The position numbers and the translations under genes were made by a program. The notes under the pieces are model-generated. The model was not told the origin of the DNA. It worked only from the letters and a program-made list of their open reading frames with translations, and searched no databases. Shown here piece by piece: positions 53,497 through 62,307 of a stretch of 64,000 nt of DNA. Origin of the DNA: Bog-159 sp963756605 (GTDB lineage Bacteria > Acidobacteriota > Terriglobia > Bryobacterales > Bryobacteraceae); NCBI GenBank assembly GCA_963756605.1, contig CAVWOT010000004.1:186001-250000 (forward strand), written 5' to 3'. The first letter of the stretch is position 1; each line of letters begins with the position of its first letter.

Positions 53497-54107
53497 TTCT
53501 ACGGCGCGGGTTTTACGCGCGCGAGACTGTCGCGGTGGCGCGCGATCTATTAGGGAAGATCCTGGTGTATGGCGATGCGGCTGGCAAAATTGTTGAGACG
53601 GAAGCCTACCTGGGCGGCGACGATCTGGCGGCGCATTCAGCGCGCGGGATTACCGAGCGGACACGCGTGATCTTCGGACCGCCGGGCCACGCTTACGTGT
53701 ACTTTATTTATGGCATGTACGAGTGCCTGAACCTGGTTACCGAGCCGGACGGCCAACCCGGAGCCGTGCTGATTCGCGCCTTGGAGCCGGTGGCTGGTAT
53801 TGAGGCGATGCAGCGCCGCCGGCCGGGCGCGCATAAGCTGCGCGATTTGACATCCGGACCAGGCCGGCTTACGTTAGCACTGGGGATCACGCGCGCGCTG
53901 AACGGCGCGGATGTTACGCGCGGACCGCTCACGGTGCGTACACCGGCGCATGTGGAAGCGTTCGAAATCGAAGTGACGCCGCGCATTGGGATCCGCCATT
54001 GCGCGGACTGGCCGCTGCGATTCGTAATTAAGGGGAATCCGTTTGTGAGCCGGCCCGGCGGAAGTCAACGCGCCGCTGCAGCGGGGCTGAAGCCCCACGC
54101 CGGCTAA
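53493..54107 (+). CDS. 3-methyladenine DNA glycosylase (AAG/MPG family)
   Basis: Base-excision repair enzyme of 204 residues. Family motifs: LLGKILVY, VETEAYLGGDDLAAHSARG (catalytic E), RTRVIFGPPGHAYVYFIYGM, CLNLVTEPDGQPGAVLIRAL, and KLRDLTSGPGRLTLALGI. The natural end is probably near KGNPFVSR; the last residues (AAAAGLKPHAG) are encoded by the 35-base repeat at 54081-54115. Translationally coupled to the MFS gene by a 4-base overlap. Confidence 0.93.
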   Translation: MILRRGFYARETVAVARDLLGKILVYGDAAGKIVETEAYLGGDDLAAHSARGITERTRVIFGPPGHAYVYFIYGMYECLNLVTEPDGQPGAVLIRALEPVAGIEAMQRRRPGAHKLRDLTSGPGRLTLALGITRALNGADVTRGPLTVRTPAHVEAFEIEVTPRIGIRHCADWPLRFVIKGNPFVSRPGGSQRAAAAGLKPHAG

Positions 54108-54115
54108 AGCCCGCC
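54081..54115 (-). repeat. 35-base palindromic repeat at a gene end
   Basis: Identical in reverse complement to 34615-34649. It covers the last codons and the stop of the DNA glycosylase gene, then runs into the intergenic gap. The stem GGGGCT-GA-AGCCCC could help end transcription. Confidence 0.85.
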
Positions 54116-54172
54116 CTCCAACCCGGCACCCCACACCGCGAGCTATACTGGCCCTTCTCAAAAGGAGGGGCC

Positions 54173-55498
54173 ATGCTGCCCGATTATATTTCGAAAGCCG
54201 TTCCGAACCCCGCGTCGAACCGCAGTCCGTGGTATACCAATACCGCCCCCAGCTATGCGGGCATTTTTCTTTGGATCGCTTTTTATCTTTCGATCGCGAA
54301 AGACACCATCCCGCATGCCGGTCCGGTTTTGTGCGTCGCCGCCATCGTGGTCGCGGGACTGCTTAGTTATGCACTTTATTATTACGCGCCGGCCATGTTG
54401 GGTATGAAGACCGGCTACCCGCTCTATGTGGTCGGCAGTTCGACCTTCGGTACGGCGGGCGGGTACGTAATGCCCGGGCTGTTGATGGGACTGCTGCAGG
54501 TAGGCTGGTTCGCCGTGAATACCGCCATCTCGACACAGTTCATCCTGAACACGGCCGGTTCAAAGGCCGCTCCGGGCAGCCTGCCGTTCATTGTCATCGG
54601 TATCCTATGGGGTTATGGGATGGCGTACATCGGCGTGATGGGAATCCAATACGTAGCCCGGCTTTCGCGCTACCTCATTATCATTCCCGCGGTCATGGTG
54701 TTGTTGGTCTTCTTTCGGACTAGTCCGGGCCTAAGCCAATACACGCCGCCGGACCCGCAACCTTTCGTGGCTTTCACGCTGCTGCTGCAGATCATCATCG
54801 GCTTCTTCGCCACCGCGGGCGCCGCCGGTGCGGACTTCGGCATGAACAGCCGCAACGAAAAAGATGTGCGCCTGGGCGGCTTGACCGGCATCACCCTGGC
54901 GATCGTATTCGCCGCTGGATTGCCCCTGCTCTCGGTGGCGGGCGCTAGCAAGCTATACGCGCTGCCGGGCCTCGGATATGACGACGTGATCCACTCGATC
55001 GGCGGCGTGCTAGCCACCGCCATGTTCCTGCTCTTCACCCTGGCGTCGGTGGCGCCCGCCTGCTTCTGCGCATTTATCGCGGGAAACAGTTTCTCGACCA
55101 TGATACCCGGCGTGCCGCGCATCTCCTCCACTATGGCCGGCGTGACGGTGTCTATCGTGCTGGCCGTAACCGGCGTCGCCCAAAATCTGATTGGCTTCTT
55201 CACCGTCGTGGGGGCTTCGTTCGGACCTATTTGCGGCGCCATGGCGGCGGACTATCTGCTCTCGGGGAAACGCTGGGCAGGTCCCCGCCAAGGCGTCAAT
55301 TGGGCCGGATACCTGGCGTGGGCGCTCGGCTTCGTGGTCGGAATACTGCCCTTCCTGCCGGTTTCCAGCACGCTGAAGACTTACATCCAGCCCGCCGTGC
55401 TTTACAGCTTCTTTACGGGTTTTGCGGTGTATGCGGTGCTTGCCAAAGCCGGCCTCGAGCCGCGTACGGTGAAACTGTCACTTTCCGCGACTCGTTAA
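54173..55498 (+). CDS. NCS1-family permease (cytosine/purine type)
   Basis: A 441-residue membrane protein with 12 helices, of the nucleobase:cation symporter-1 family (CodB-like). Features: the N-terminal NRSPWYTNTAPSYAGIFLWI, KTGYPLYVVGSSTFGTAGGY, the TM6 region FFATAGAAGADFGMNSRN, and IGFFTVVGASFGPICGAMAA. It likely imports a nucleobase, allantoin or hydantoin-like compound; no enzyme gene nearby identifies the substrate. The ribosome site AAAGGAGGGG lies just before ATG 54173. Confidence 0.88.
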   Translation: MLPDYISKAVPNPASNRSPWYTNTAPSYAGIFLWIAFYLSIAKDTIPHAGPVLCVAAIVVAGLLSYALYYYAPAMLGMKTGYPLYVVGSSTFGTAGGYVMPGLLMGLLQVGWFAVNTAISTQFILNTAGSKAAPGSLPFIVIGILWGYGMAYIGVMGIQYVARLSRYLIIIPAVMVLLVFFRTSPGLSQYTPPDPQPFVAFTLLLQIIIGFFATAGAAGADFGMNSRNEKDVRLGGLTGITLAIVFAAGLPLLSVAGASKLYALPGLGYDDVIHSIGGVLATAMFLLFTLASVAPACFCAFIAGNSFSTMIPGVPRISSTMAGVTVSIVLAVTGVAQNLIGFFTVVGASFGPICGAMAADYLLSGKRWAGPRQGVNWAGYLAWALGFVVGILPFLPVSSTLKTYIQPAVLYSFFTGFAVYAVLAKAGLEPRTVKLSLSATR

Positions 55499-55610
55499 AC
55501 AAAGTTACAGTTTGATTCGCGAGCATTAAATTTATAAGATCTTTATAAGTATTCAATAGCGCAGGCGCATTTCCACTAACGAGTACAGTACTGGTTTTGA
55601 GTTAGACGGG

Positions 55611-55639
55611 TTGATTCTGCGCGTTACTCAAGATATACT
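55611..55639 (+). promoter_or_regulatory. Sigma-70-type promoter for the YncE-like gene
   Basis: TTGATT (55611-55616) and TATACT (55634-55639) are separated by 17 bases. Transcription should begin near 55646, giving a leader of about 38 bases that ends in the ribosome site GAGGAGGG before ATG 55684. AT-rich sequence upstream (about 55520-55560) could act as an UP element. Confidence 0.6.
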
Positions 55640-55683
55640 CCCTCCAAACGGGCTAAGGCCTCGCGTTCCCGAGGAGGGCAGCT

Positions 55684-58146
55684 ATGCGGATAAGCTTGTC
55701 GAGATTGGTCCTGGCAGTCGGTGTGTTCTTGCTTCGCGCGCCGAGTTGGGCGCAAGTACCAATTTCCGAGTTCGTCAACTTCGAGGGCGCCCAGACGAAT
55801 CCGATTCGGATCTCCGCGGACGGCATTCGCCTGTTTGCTGTCAATACCCCGAATGGAACGTTGTCGGTCTTCGACCTTTCGCAGCCATCGAGCCCTGCTT
55901 TGATCGCCGAAATCCCGGTGGGCATCGAACCGGTTTCGGTCAACATCAATCCGAATGTCGCCGGTAACGATGAAGCCTGGGTGGTCAACCAGGTGTCGAA
56001 CAGCGTCAGCGTTGTCTCGGTTTTCAAGGGCATTGTGACCGACACGCTGTATGCCAAAGCGGAACCGGCCGATGTGGTATTCGCCGGGAGCGGACTGGCC
56101 TTCGTCAGCGTGGCCCGCAGCAACCTGGTGAACGTCTACAGTGTTTCGACGCATGCGTTGGTCAAGTCCATCCCACTGCTGGGGGAGGGGCCGCGCGCGC
56201 TGGCAGTCAGCAAGGATGGCGCCGCGGTTTATGTGGCTTTCGCATTATCGGGCAACCACACCACTATCGTACCGGCGACATCCGCGCCCCCTCCGCCGGC
56301 GCCGGTCAACCCGGCTTTGCCTTCCCCACCGCAAGTCGGACTGATCGTGGACGCTTCGGATTCCACTTATTATCCCAGCGTTATCAAGTACACGATGCCG
56401 GATAACGATGTGGCGGCCATCAGCACCAGCACCTTGTCTGTTACTCAGTACTACCCGCATTTAGGCACCCTCAATCTGGGCTTGGCCGTTCATCCTCACT
56501 CGGGCAACCTGTATGTGGCTAACACCGATGCCCTTAACTTAATCATGTTCGAAACCGCCCTCAACGGCCACATTGTCAATCATCAGATCAGCTCGGTGAA
56601 TCCGACAACCGGGCAGAGCCAGGTCTGGGACCTGAATCCGGGGATCGACTATTCGCAATTGCCCAACCCAACGGCCATGGCCTCCGCCCTGGCTATGCCC
56701 ACGGCTCTCGCGTTTGAACCAACGGGGCGCTATCTGTACATCGCGGCTTTCGGCACCGATCGCGTCGCGACGTTCGACAGTATCGCCGGGACGGTAACGA
56801 ACTTTATCGAGATCGACCCGCAGGCCACCGGTGCCACGGTCAACCCAGTCACGAAGCGTGGCCCGCGCGGCCTGGCTTTGAATGCCTCAGCCAACTTACT
56901 CTACGTGTTGAATCGTATTTACAACACGATTTCGATTGTGAACCTCGCGACCAACGTGGTGACAGCGGAGATACCCACGGGGTCCTTCGATCCGACTCCT
57001 GTGGTGATTCGTGACGGGCGCGGTTTTCTATACGATCATAAGCTCTCCGGTAATGGTACGGGAGCCTGTGCTTCCTGCCATCTCGACGCGGAGTTAGATC
57101 TGCTGGCCTGGAATCTGGGCAATCCGGACGGCGACATGACCAGCTTACAGCAAGACGATCAAACGTTTCTATTCCATCCTATGAAAGGGCCCATGACCAC
57201 CCTGACGCTGCGCGGCCTGGCGAACGTAGAGCCCTATCATTGGAGAGGCGATAAGCCCGACTTGTCGGCTTTCAACGGCGCCTTTGCCAGCCTGTTGGGC
57301 GGTCCGCAACTCTCCGACGCAGATATGGCCGCATTTACAAATTTCATCAACACCGTTGCCTATCTGCCGAATCCCAACCAGAACCTGGATCGCACGTACC
57401 CGTCCACGCTATCCCTGCCGGATTACCCAAATCCGGGTGACGCGGCCGCCGGGCGGGATACCTTCCTGACGACTCCGTTTAATGCGGCCTCCGCTGCGAC
57501 CTGTAACACTTGCCATACCTCCGATCCCGGTCCCGGCACTAACGGACTTCTTGACCAGGCCAAGGCGGCCGGGACCGGGCAACCGATGAAGCATCCCCAG
57601 TTGCGCAATCAATACCAGAAAACCAATGTGGATTTTAGCCCGGGTGGCGTAAGTGTCGACGGTTTTGCATATCACAATGACGGATCCTTGGAACTGTTTC
57701 AGTTCCTCAGCGGCGCGGAATTTCCACTGATTAGGAACAATGACCCACTCAAAGCAAATCTCGAAGCATACCTGTTGAGCTTCGATACCGGTACCGCCCC
57801 GGCCGTGGGTTACTCGCGCACGCTGACTTCCACCACGGTCGGGACTCCGCCAGCCCAAAGTGACTGGAGTATTTTACAGAGCCAGGCTTCCGCGGGGAAC
57901 ATAGATTTGATCGCCAATGGCACCATCCACGGTCAGGTCCACGGCCTGCTATATCAGCCAAGCACCAATAACTACGAAACCGACACCACTGGACTGGGAC
58001 CGTTCACCCAAGGGCAACTGATCGTTTTCGTGCAGAACGGAGACACTCTTACCATCATGGGAGTTCCTCCTGGTTCGGGCGTGCGTTTGGGGATCGATCG
58101 GAATTTGGACGGCGTTCTAAACGGAGATGCGCGGCCCAAGCGTTAG
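55684..58146 (+). CDS. Exported YncE-like beta-propeller with cytochrome c peroxidase-like C-terminal domain
   Basis: An 820-residue periplasmic or secreted protein with a signal peptide (ends near SWAQ). Residues about 30-430 form YncE/Lact_bio_rlase-type propeller repeats (e.g. NGTLSVFDLSQPSSPALIAE; ARSNLVNVYSVSTHALVKSI; NTISIVNLATNVV). The C-terminal half carries two c-type haem motifs, CASCH and CNTCH, in a di-haem MauG/BCCP-like arrangement. A final beta domain ends GIDRNLDGVLNGD, a calcium-binding-like repeat. The combination suggests a haem enzyme tethered to a binding propeller. The ribosome site is strong. Confidence 0.85.
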   Translation: MRISLSRLVLAVGVFLLRAPSWAQVPISEFVNFEGAQTNPIRISADGIRLFAVNTPNGTLSVFDLSQPSSPALIAEIPVGIEPVSVNINPNVAGNDEAWVVNQVSNSVSVVSVFKGIVTDTLYAKAEPADVVFAGSGLAFVSVARSNLVNVYSVSTHALVKSIPLLGEGPRALAVSKDGAAVYVAFALSGNHTTIVPATSAPPPPAPVNPALPSPPQVGLIVDASDSTYYPSVIKYTMPDNDVAAISTSTLSVTQYYPHLGTLNLGLAVHPHSGNLYVANTDALNLIMFETALNGHIVNHQISSVNPTTGQSQVWDLNPGIDYSQLPNPTAMASALAMPTALAFEPTGRYLYIAAFGTDRVATFDSIAGTVTNFIEIDPQATGATVNPVTKRGPRGLALNASANLLYVLNRIYNTISIVNLATNVVTAEIPTGSFDPTPVVIRDGRGFLYDHKLSGNGTGACASCHLDAELDLLAWNLGNPDGDMTSLQQDDQTFLFHPMKGPMTTLTLRGLANVEPYHWRGDKPDLSAFNGAFASLLGGPQLSDADMAAFTNFINTVAYLPNPNQNLDRTYPSTLSLPDYPNPGDAAAGRDTFLTTPFNAASAATCNTCHTSDPGPGTNGLLDQAKAAGTGQPMKHPQLRNQYQKTNVDFSPGGVSVDGFAYHNDGSLELFQFLSGAEFPLIRNNDPLKANLEAYLLSFDTGTAPAVGYSRTLTSTTVGTPPAQSDWSILQSQASAGNIDLIANGTIHGQVHGLLYQPSTNNYETDTTGLGPFTQGQLIVFVQNGDTLTIMGVPPGSGVRLGIDRNLDGVLNGDARPKR

Positions 58147-58148
58147 AA

Positions 58149-58179
58149 GTTACTGAGCCGCTACCGCGAGGGAACGGTT
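58149..58179. repeat. Second interspersed repeat, convergent-gene copy B
   Basis: Reverse-orientation relative of 49884-49915, sharing the first 11 and last 13 bases with one change. It lies between the convergent YncE-like and hydrolase genes and may terminate both. Confidence 0.6.
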
Positions 58180-58185
58180 TAGCTT

Positions 58186-59466
58186 CTAAGCCAAAATCTC
58201 ATCCAGCCAGTTATAGATGCAGAAATCACGGTAGCCGGGTGCGGCTACCTCGCAGTGCTCGCCGGCGCCCTGATCGCGGGTGAAATGGACGATCTGTTTC
58301 GGACATTGCAATGCATCGTAGACTTTTTGAGCCTGGCCGGGGAAGAACTGTTCGCCTTCCGGGTCGGTGATCAGCATCGGGCAGCGGATGCGCCCGGCTA
58401 CGTCCGCCAGGGTGTAATCGCGCACGGCATGAAAGGCATCATAGTAAGAGACCGTCCCAAACGGACGCATGCGAAAGCGTAACAGGGCTTGGGCGCGCAG
58501 ATTGGAAGCCGTGCCCATGCGGATCATCTGGTCGAACTGATCCTTCTTACCGGCCTCCAGAACTTCGCGCACGAACTTAGGCAAATTACGCAGCCAAGGG
58601 TCGGACACATCCCAAACACCGGGATCGGCGACCCCGGCCGCTATGCGATGCTCGAATGCAAGCGCGCGCGGGACCCAGTAGCCACCCTGGCTGACGCCGA
58701 CCAGAGCGACGCGCTTGGGATCGACCTCCCGATGGCGCAGCATGGCGTCCACCACGGGCGTGACCACTTTCTCCCAATCGGGCCGGAAGTACAGCTTGCG
58801 CACCCACAGCGAATCGCCCTGGCCGGGACCGTTGAAGATGAGGCAATTGTAGCCGCGCGCCAATGCGCCAGCGCCGCCCAGAACATACATGCTGTTTTCG
58901 AGGCCATCCGCCCCGGTGTTCAGGATCACCAGCGGGCGGCGGCGGCGTGAGGCATCCACGCGCAGGAACCAAGCGGTCAAGGCGGCGCCTTCGTAGGAGA
59001 TCTCCAGGCGTTCGGCGGGCGGATCGAACAAAGCCGCGGCGGCGGTCCAGCAGTCGTTATAGCTTTGCCAGCACGCGAGCGCGCCATCCGGATCTTTGGT
59101 TCCGTCGACAACGTGCAGAGCGGCGCTGAAGTAACCAGCGGCCCAGAGGTTCGCTTCGCGCGCGCTCACGTTGTGGTGTTTGGCAGCGGCATCCTGGGCC
59201 AACGTGCGCATCCCGGCGGCGGCATCATGATACGCCTGCCAGGCTGATGCAAAATCGCCGGGCTGGATGCGCGACACAATGGCCAGCAGTTTGCCAGGGT
59301 CGCCGCCACGATAGTAAGATCCCCCCAGGGCGATTAAAGCAGCGAAACCAAAGTCGGCGTCGGTAAACGGGGACACGGGTTTGGCGGCCTCTGGGGCGGG
59401 AGCGGGCGTTTGCGCGGCACCGGTGGCTGTAGCTCCGAGAGCGATAAACTTGCGGCGATCGAGCAT
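58186..59466 (-). CDS. Exported alpha/beta hydrolase (FrsA/DUF1100-like)
   Basis: A 426-residue hydrolase. The N-terminus MLDRRKFIALGATATGAAQT carries a Tat-like RRKF motif. The catalytic domain (about 165-425) has VILNTGADGLENSMYVLGG, the nucleophile elbow GVSQGGYW, the acid in MLITDPEGEQFF and the base H in QGAGEHCE. An N-terminal helical region (35-150) caps the fold, as in FrsA/DUF1100 and 2,6-dihydroxypseudooxynicotine hydrolase-like enzymes. The start at 59466 follows GAGGT six bases upstream. The substrate is unknown. It is divergent from the thioredoxin-like gene by 44 bases. Confidence 0.85.
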   Translation of the reverse strand: MLDRRKFIALGATATGAAQTPAPAPEAAKPVSPFTDADFGFAALIALGGSYYRGGDPGKLLAIVSRIQPGDFASAWQAYHDAAAGMRTLAQDAAAKHHNVSAREANLWAAGYFSAALHVVDGTKDPDGALACWQSYNDCWTAAAALFDPPAERLEISYEGAALTAWFLRVDASRRRRPLVILNTGADGLENSMYVLGGAGALARGYNCLIFNGPGQGDSLWVRKLYFRPDWEKVVTPVVDAMLRHREVDPKRVALVGVSQGGYWVPRALAFEHRIAAGVADPGVWDVSDPWLRNLPKFVREVLEAGKKDQFDQMIRMGTASNLRAQALLRFRMRPFGTVSYYDAFHAVRDYTLADVAGRIRCPMLITDPEGEQFFPGQAQKVYDALQCPKQIVHFTRDQGAGEHCEVAAPGYRDFCIYNWLDEILA

Positions 59467-59510
59467 GCTGGACCTCACCTCATCGTATACGCTCGCGCGA
59501 TACTGAAGAG

Positions 59511-60647
59511 ATGAGACTGACAACCGCATCCCTGCTGTGCGCGTGCTTCGGTATCGCCTGGGCCGACAGCAATCCCCCTACGCTGGCCATCGGTGCGTCC
59601 GCGCCGGATTTCAACCTGCCGGCCGTGGATGGCAAAACCTATCGCCTGCAGGATTTTGCGTCGAGCAAGGTGTTGGTAGTGGTCTTCACTTGCGTACACT
59701 GCCCCACGGCGCAGCTTTATGAAGGCCGCATCCAGAAACTTGCGGACGATTACCGGGACCGCGGCGTGGCGCTGGTAGCCATTCAGCCCAATAATCCGAA
59801 GGCGGTGCGCTTGGATGAACTAGGTTACACGGATCTTGCCGATTCGCTTCCGGAGATGAAAATCCGTGCCACATACCGGCACTTCAACTTTCCGTTCCTG
59901 TATGACGGCGAGACACAGTCGGTCGCGCGCGCCTACGGTCCTACCGCCACGCCGCACGTTTTTGTGTTCGATCAGGATCGCAAGCTGCGCTACGAAGGCC
60001 GCGTAGATTCAAGCCCCCGCGAGGCGCTCGCCAAGCGGCAGGATGCACGCCTGGCGATCGACGCGGTGCTCGCCGGCCAACCGGTGGCCACGGAAAAAAC
60101 GCCCACCGTGGGCTGCTCCATCAAGTGGGCTTACAAACAGGCGGGAGGCGAAGCCGAGATGACGCGCATCGCCGCCGAACCGGTCAAGTTGACACCAGCC
60201 GGGCTAGCTGAGTTGAAGGCGTTGCGCCAGAACGGAACCGGCAAAGTCCTGCTGGTGGATTTCTGGGCCACCTGGTGCGGCCCCTGCACCGCCGAGTTCC
60301 CGGAATTTCAAACGATGTACCGTATGTATCGCAAGCGGGCGTTCGATCTGGTGACCGTCAGCGTCAATTTTCCGGATGAGGCTAAAGGCGTAATGAAATT
60401 CCTCAACGAGCAACACGCCTCAACCAAAAACCTGATCTTCGCAACTAACGAAACGTACGATCAAATGGCGGCGTTTGATCCCACCTGGAATGCCGGTGTA
60501 CCTTTTACGGTACTGATCGGCATCGACGGTAAGATCATTTACCAACAGCAGGGCGAAATCGACCCGCTGGAAGTCCGCCGCCTGATCCTGGCTAACCTGC
60601 CGGACGACGACTATATCGGCCAGCAGGCGTATTGGAATTCAAAATAG
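59511..60647 (+). CDS. Exported protein with two thioredoxin-like domains
   Basis: A 378-residue protein with a signal peptide (ends near AWADS). Domain 1 (about 25-190) is redoxin/AhpC-like, with ASAPDFNLPAVDGKTYRLQD and a CVHC motif (FTCVHCPTAQLYE). Domain 2 (about 225-370) is TlpA-like, with the active site FWATWCGPCTAEFP. Two different redox centres in one chain suggest a periplasmic thiol relay, perhaps for cytochrome c or copper-protein maturation; many c-type cytochromes are encoded in this window. Also seen is a Cys at VGCSIKWA in the linker. Confidence 0.87.
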   Translation: MRLTTASLLCACFGIAWADSNPPTLAIGASAPDFNLPAVDGKTYRLQDFASSKVLVVVFTCVHCPTAQLYEGRIQKLADDYRDRGVALVAIQPNNPKAVRLDELGYTDLADSLPEMKIRATYRHFNFPFLYDGETQSVARAYGPTATPHVFVFDQDRKLRYEGRVDSSPREALAKRQDARLAIDAVLAGQPVATEKTPTVGCSIKWAYKQAGGEAEMTRIAAEPVKLTPAGLAELKALRQNGTGKVLLVDFWATWCGPCTAEFPEFQTMYRMYRKRAFDLVTVSVNFPDEAKGVMKFLNEQHASTKNLIFATNETYDQMAAFDPTWNAGVPFTVLIGIDGKIIYQQQGEIDPLEVRRLILANLPDDDYIGQQAYWNSK

Positions 60648-60669
60648 AAGGAGCCGCGCGCCCGCGATT

Positions 60670-61980
60670 CTAAAATGGCGCGGTCAGCCACGGAATAAAG
60701 CTCACGCTCGGGCCGCCCGCCATGGCGCATCCGGTGGTATCGGCACCGCCCGCGCACCCCCACCAGTTCTCCCAGGCTTTCGCAGAACCCAAGCCGATAT
60801 TGTCAACACCAAACATGGCGTCCTCGAAATTATTGAGATACGCCTGTACGTCTGTCGGCGTGTTGACCACAATATCGTCCTGTTCGCCATCGATGGCGTT
60901 TTGCGCGATGATGGTGCCCGTGATCGGGGAGACTCCGAATACGTTGATGCCTGTCGTGCCTGGAGTCGTGGCATCCTCAGTGTCCGCTCCATTACCCGAT
61001 ATCGTGTTACCCACGATCATGTTGTCGTTCAGCACTTCACCGGTACCGTGGCTATGGAACGCCACGCCCGGCAGTCCGTTGCTCAACAGTTGATTGTTGA
61101 CGACAACATTTCCGGAAACCGTGCCGCCCGGAAGAAATGTGAAGATACCAACTCCGGCGCCGGCGCCAGGCACCTTGATTCCGTTATGGGATGACACATT
61201 ATTGAGGATGGTGTTGTGCATGATCCCAAAGGGCACCGTGCCGGACGCGGGCGGGTGCGAAGCCAGGGTGATTCCGCAATCGTACGGATTCTGCGTCACG
61301 GTATTACCGCTGATCAGGTTGTACTGATTGACAGCCGTTTCGTCAGTCAGCAGAATCCCGCCGGAATTGGCCTCCACGAAATTATCAGCGATGGTCGTAT
61401 GGTCAGTCCCAACCAGGTGTATCCCTTCGCCGCAATCGTCCGATTCCGATGTCTCGAACGAGGGCTGCCCGGGACACGCGGGCGTGGCGATAACCAAACT
61501 CTTATCGTTGCTGAGGACTCGATTGTTATACACGAAAGAGGCCGAGGTATTAGTGAGCAGGATGCCTTCGAAGTTAGCATTTCTCACGGTAAAACCGGTT
61601 ACCAGGACGCCATTAAGGCCCGGGTTATCAATGCCGTCGATATAAATGCCGTTCGAGAGGCCCGTCGCGTCGATGGTGGTAAGGCTGGAATTCGCGCCGA
61701 TCAAAGAAAGCGGCTTACCTATAACTACGTCTTCCTTATAAGTCCCTGGCGCTACCTTGATATTGTCATGGTTTGCTGCGGCAGCCACCGCGGCTGAAAT
61801 CGTAGAGTAGCATCCCCCCGAACCCGCCGGATTGACGCAGAGCGTAGCGGCTGCGGCGGACTGGCACATTCCAAGACTCAGTGCAGCGCAGAGTGCGATC
61901 AATCCGGGACATCTGGACAAATGCGCGCCGGCGACTTTGACCCATGCGTAATGGTACTGTTTAGTTGTTTCTAGTGGCAT
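60670..61980 (-). CDS. Exported right-handed parallel beta-helix protein (NosD-like)
   Basis: A 436-residue protein with a signal peptide (ends near SAAAATLCVNP). The body has the repeating coils of a right-handed beta-helix: YSTISAAVAAAANHDNIKV, then APGTYKEDVVIGKPLSLIG, followed by many N-x-I/V-x-x-N turns (HTTIADNFVEANSGGILLTD; NTVTQNPYDCGITL; NMIVGNTISGNGADTED). This resembles NosD and pectate-lyase-like surface proteins. The start at 61980 is set by AAGGAG six bases upstream. Activity unknown; a carbohydrate-binding or lyase role is possible but no catalytic residues stand out. Confidence 0.85.
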   Translation of the reverse strand: MPLETTKQYHYAWVKVAGAHLSRCPGLIALCAALSLGMCQSAAAATLCVNPAGSGGCYSTISAAVAAAANHDNIKVAPGTYKEDVVIGKPLSLIGANSSLTTIDATGLSNGIYIDGIDNPGLNGVLVTGFTVRNANFEGILLTNTSASFVYNNRVLSNDKSLVIATPACPGQPSFETSESDDCGEGIHLVGTDHTTIADNFVEANSGGILLTDETAVNQYNLISGNTVTQNPYDCGITLASHPPASGTVPFGIMHNTILNNVSSHNGIKVPGAGAGVGIFTFLPGGTVSGNVVVNNQLLSNGLPGVAFHSHGTGEVLNDNMIVGNTISGNGADTEDATTPGTTGINVFGVSPITGTIIAQNAIDGEQDDIVVNTPTDVQAYLNNFEDAMFGVDNIGLGSAKAWENWWGCAGGADTTGCAMAGGPSVSFIPWLTAPF

Positions 61981-62135
61981 AATTATCTCCTTGTAACTCC
62001 GATGTAATGTCTTTTGGACGCACTTGATACTTCGGCAGTATACTCGTGCAGCTAGATGGTATAACCACAGCGAGTAGTCGTCAATGCCCTTCTGAGCCTG
62101 ATTGAGTGGTTTAGTACGAAACCGGCTCGTCAGCT

Positions 62136-62288
62136 CTACTCGTCCACGCGCGTAAAGCTGGTGAGTTCCGCGGACCGCACACCGTAAATCTTCATCAGCT
62201 GGCGGCAGATGTCCGCCCCCAGCCGCTCGGGCTGGTCCTCCTCGTCGTGCTCGATGATCACTTTGAAGAACAGATTGGTGCGATGCAT
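62136..62288 (-). CDS. Small 50-residue protein, divergent from the Cys-rich gene
   Basis: The frame encodes a compact acidic/basic protein beginning MHRTNLFFKVIIEHDEEDQP, with a short core ADICRQLMKIYGVRSAEL and ending FTRVDE. It has good codon use, AAAGGG just before the ATG, and no membrane segment. Its start lies 19 bases from the divergent start at 62308, so the pair shares a promoter region. Not recognised as a named family; the beta-alpha character (NLFFKVIIE...ICRQLMKIY) suggests a small folded domain. Confidence 0.6.
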   Translation of the reverse strand: MHRTNLFFKVIIEHDEEDQPERLGADICRQLMKIYGVRSAELTSFTRVDE

Positions 62289-62307
62289 ATCCCTTTATAC
62301 TAAGGAA

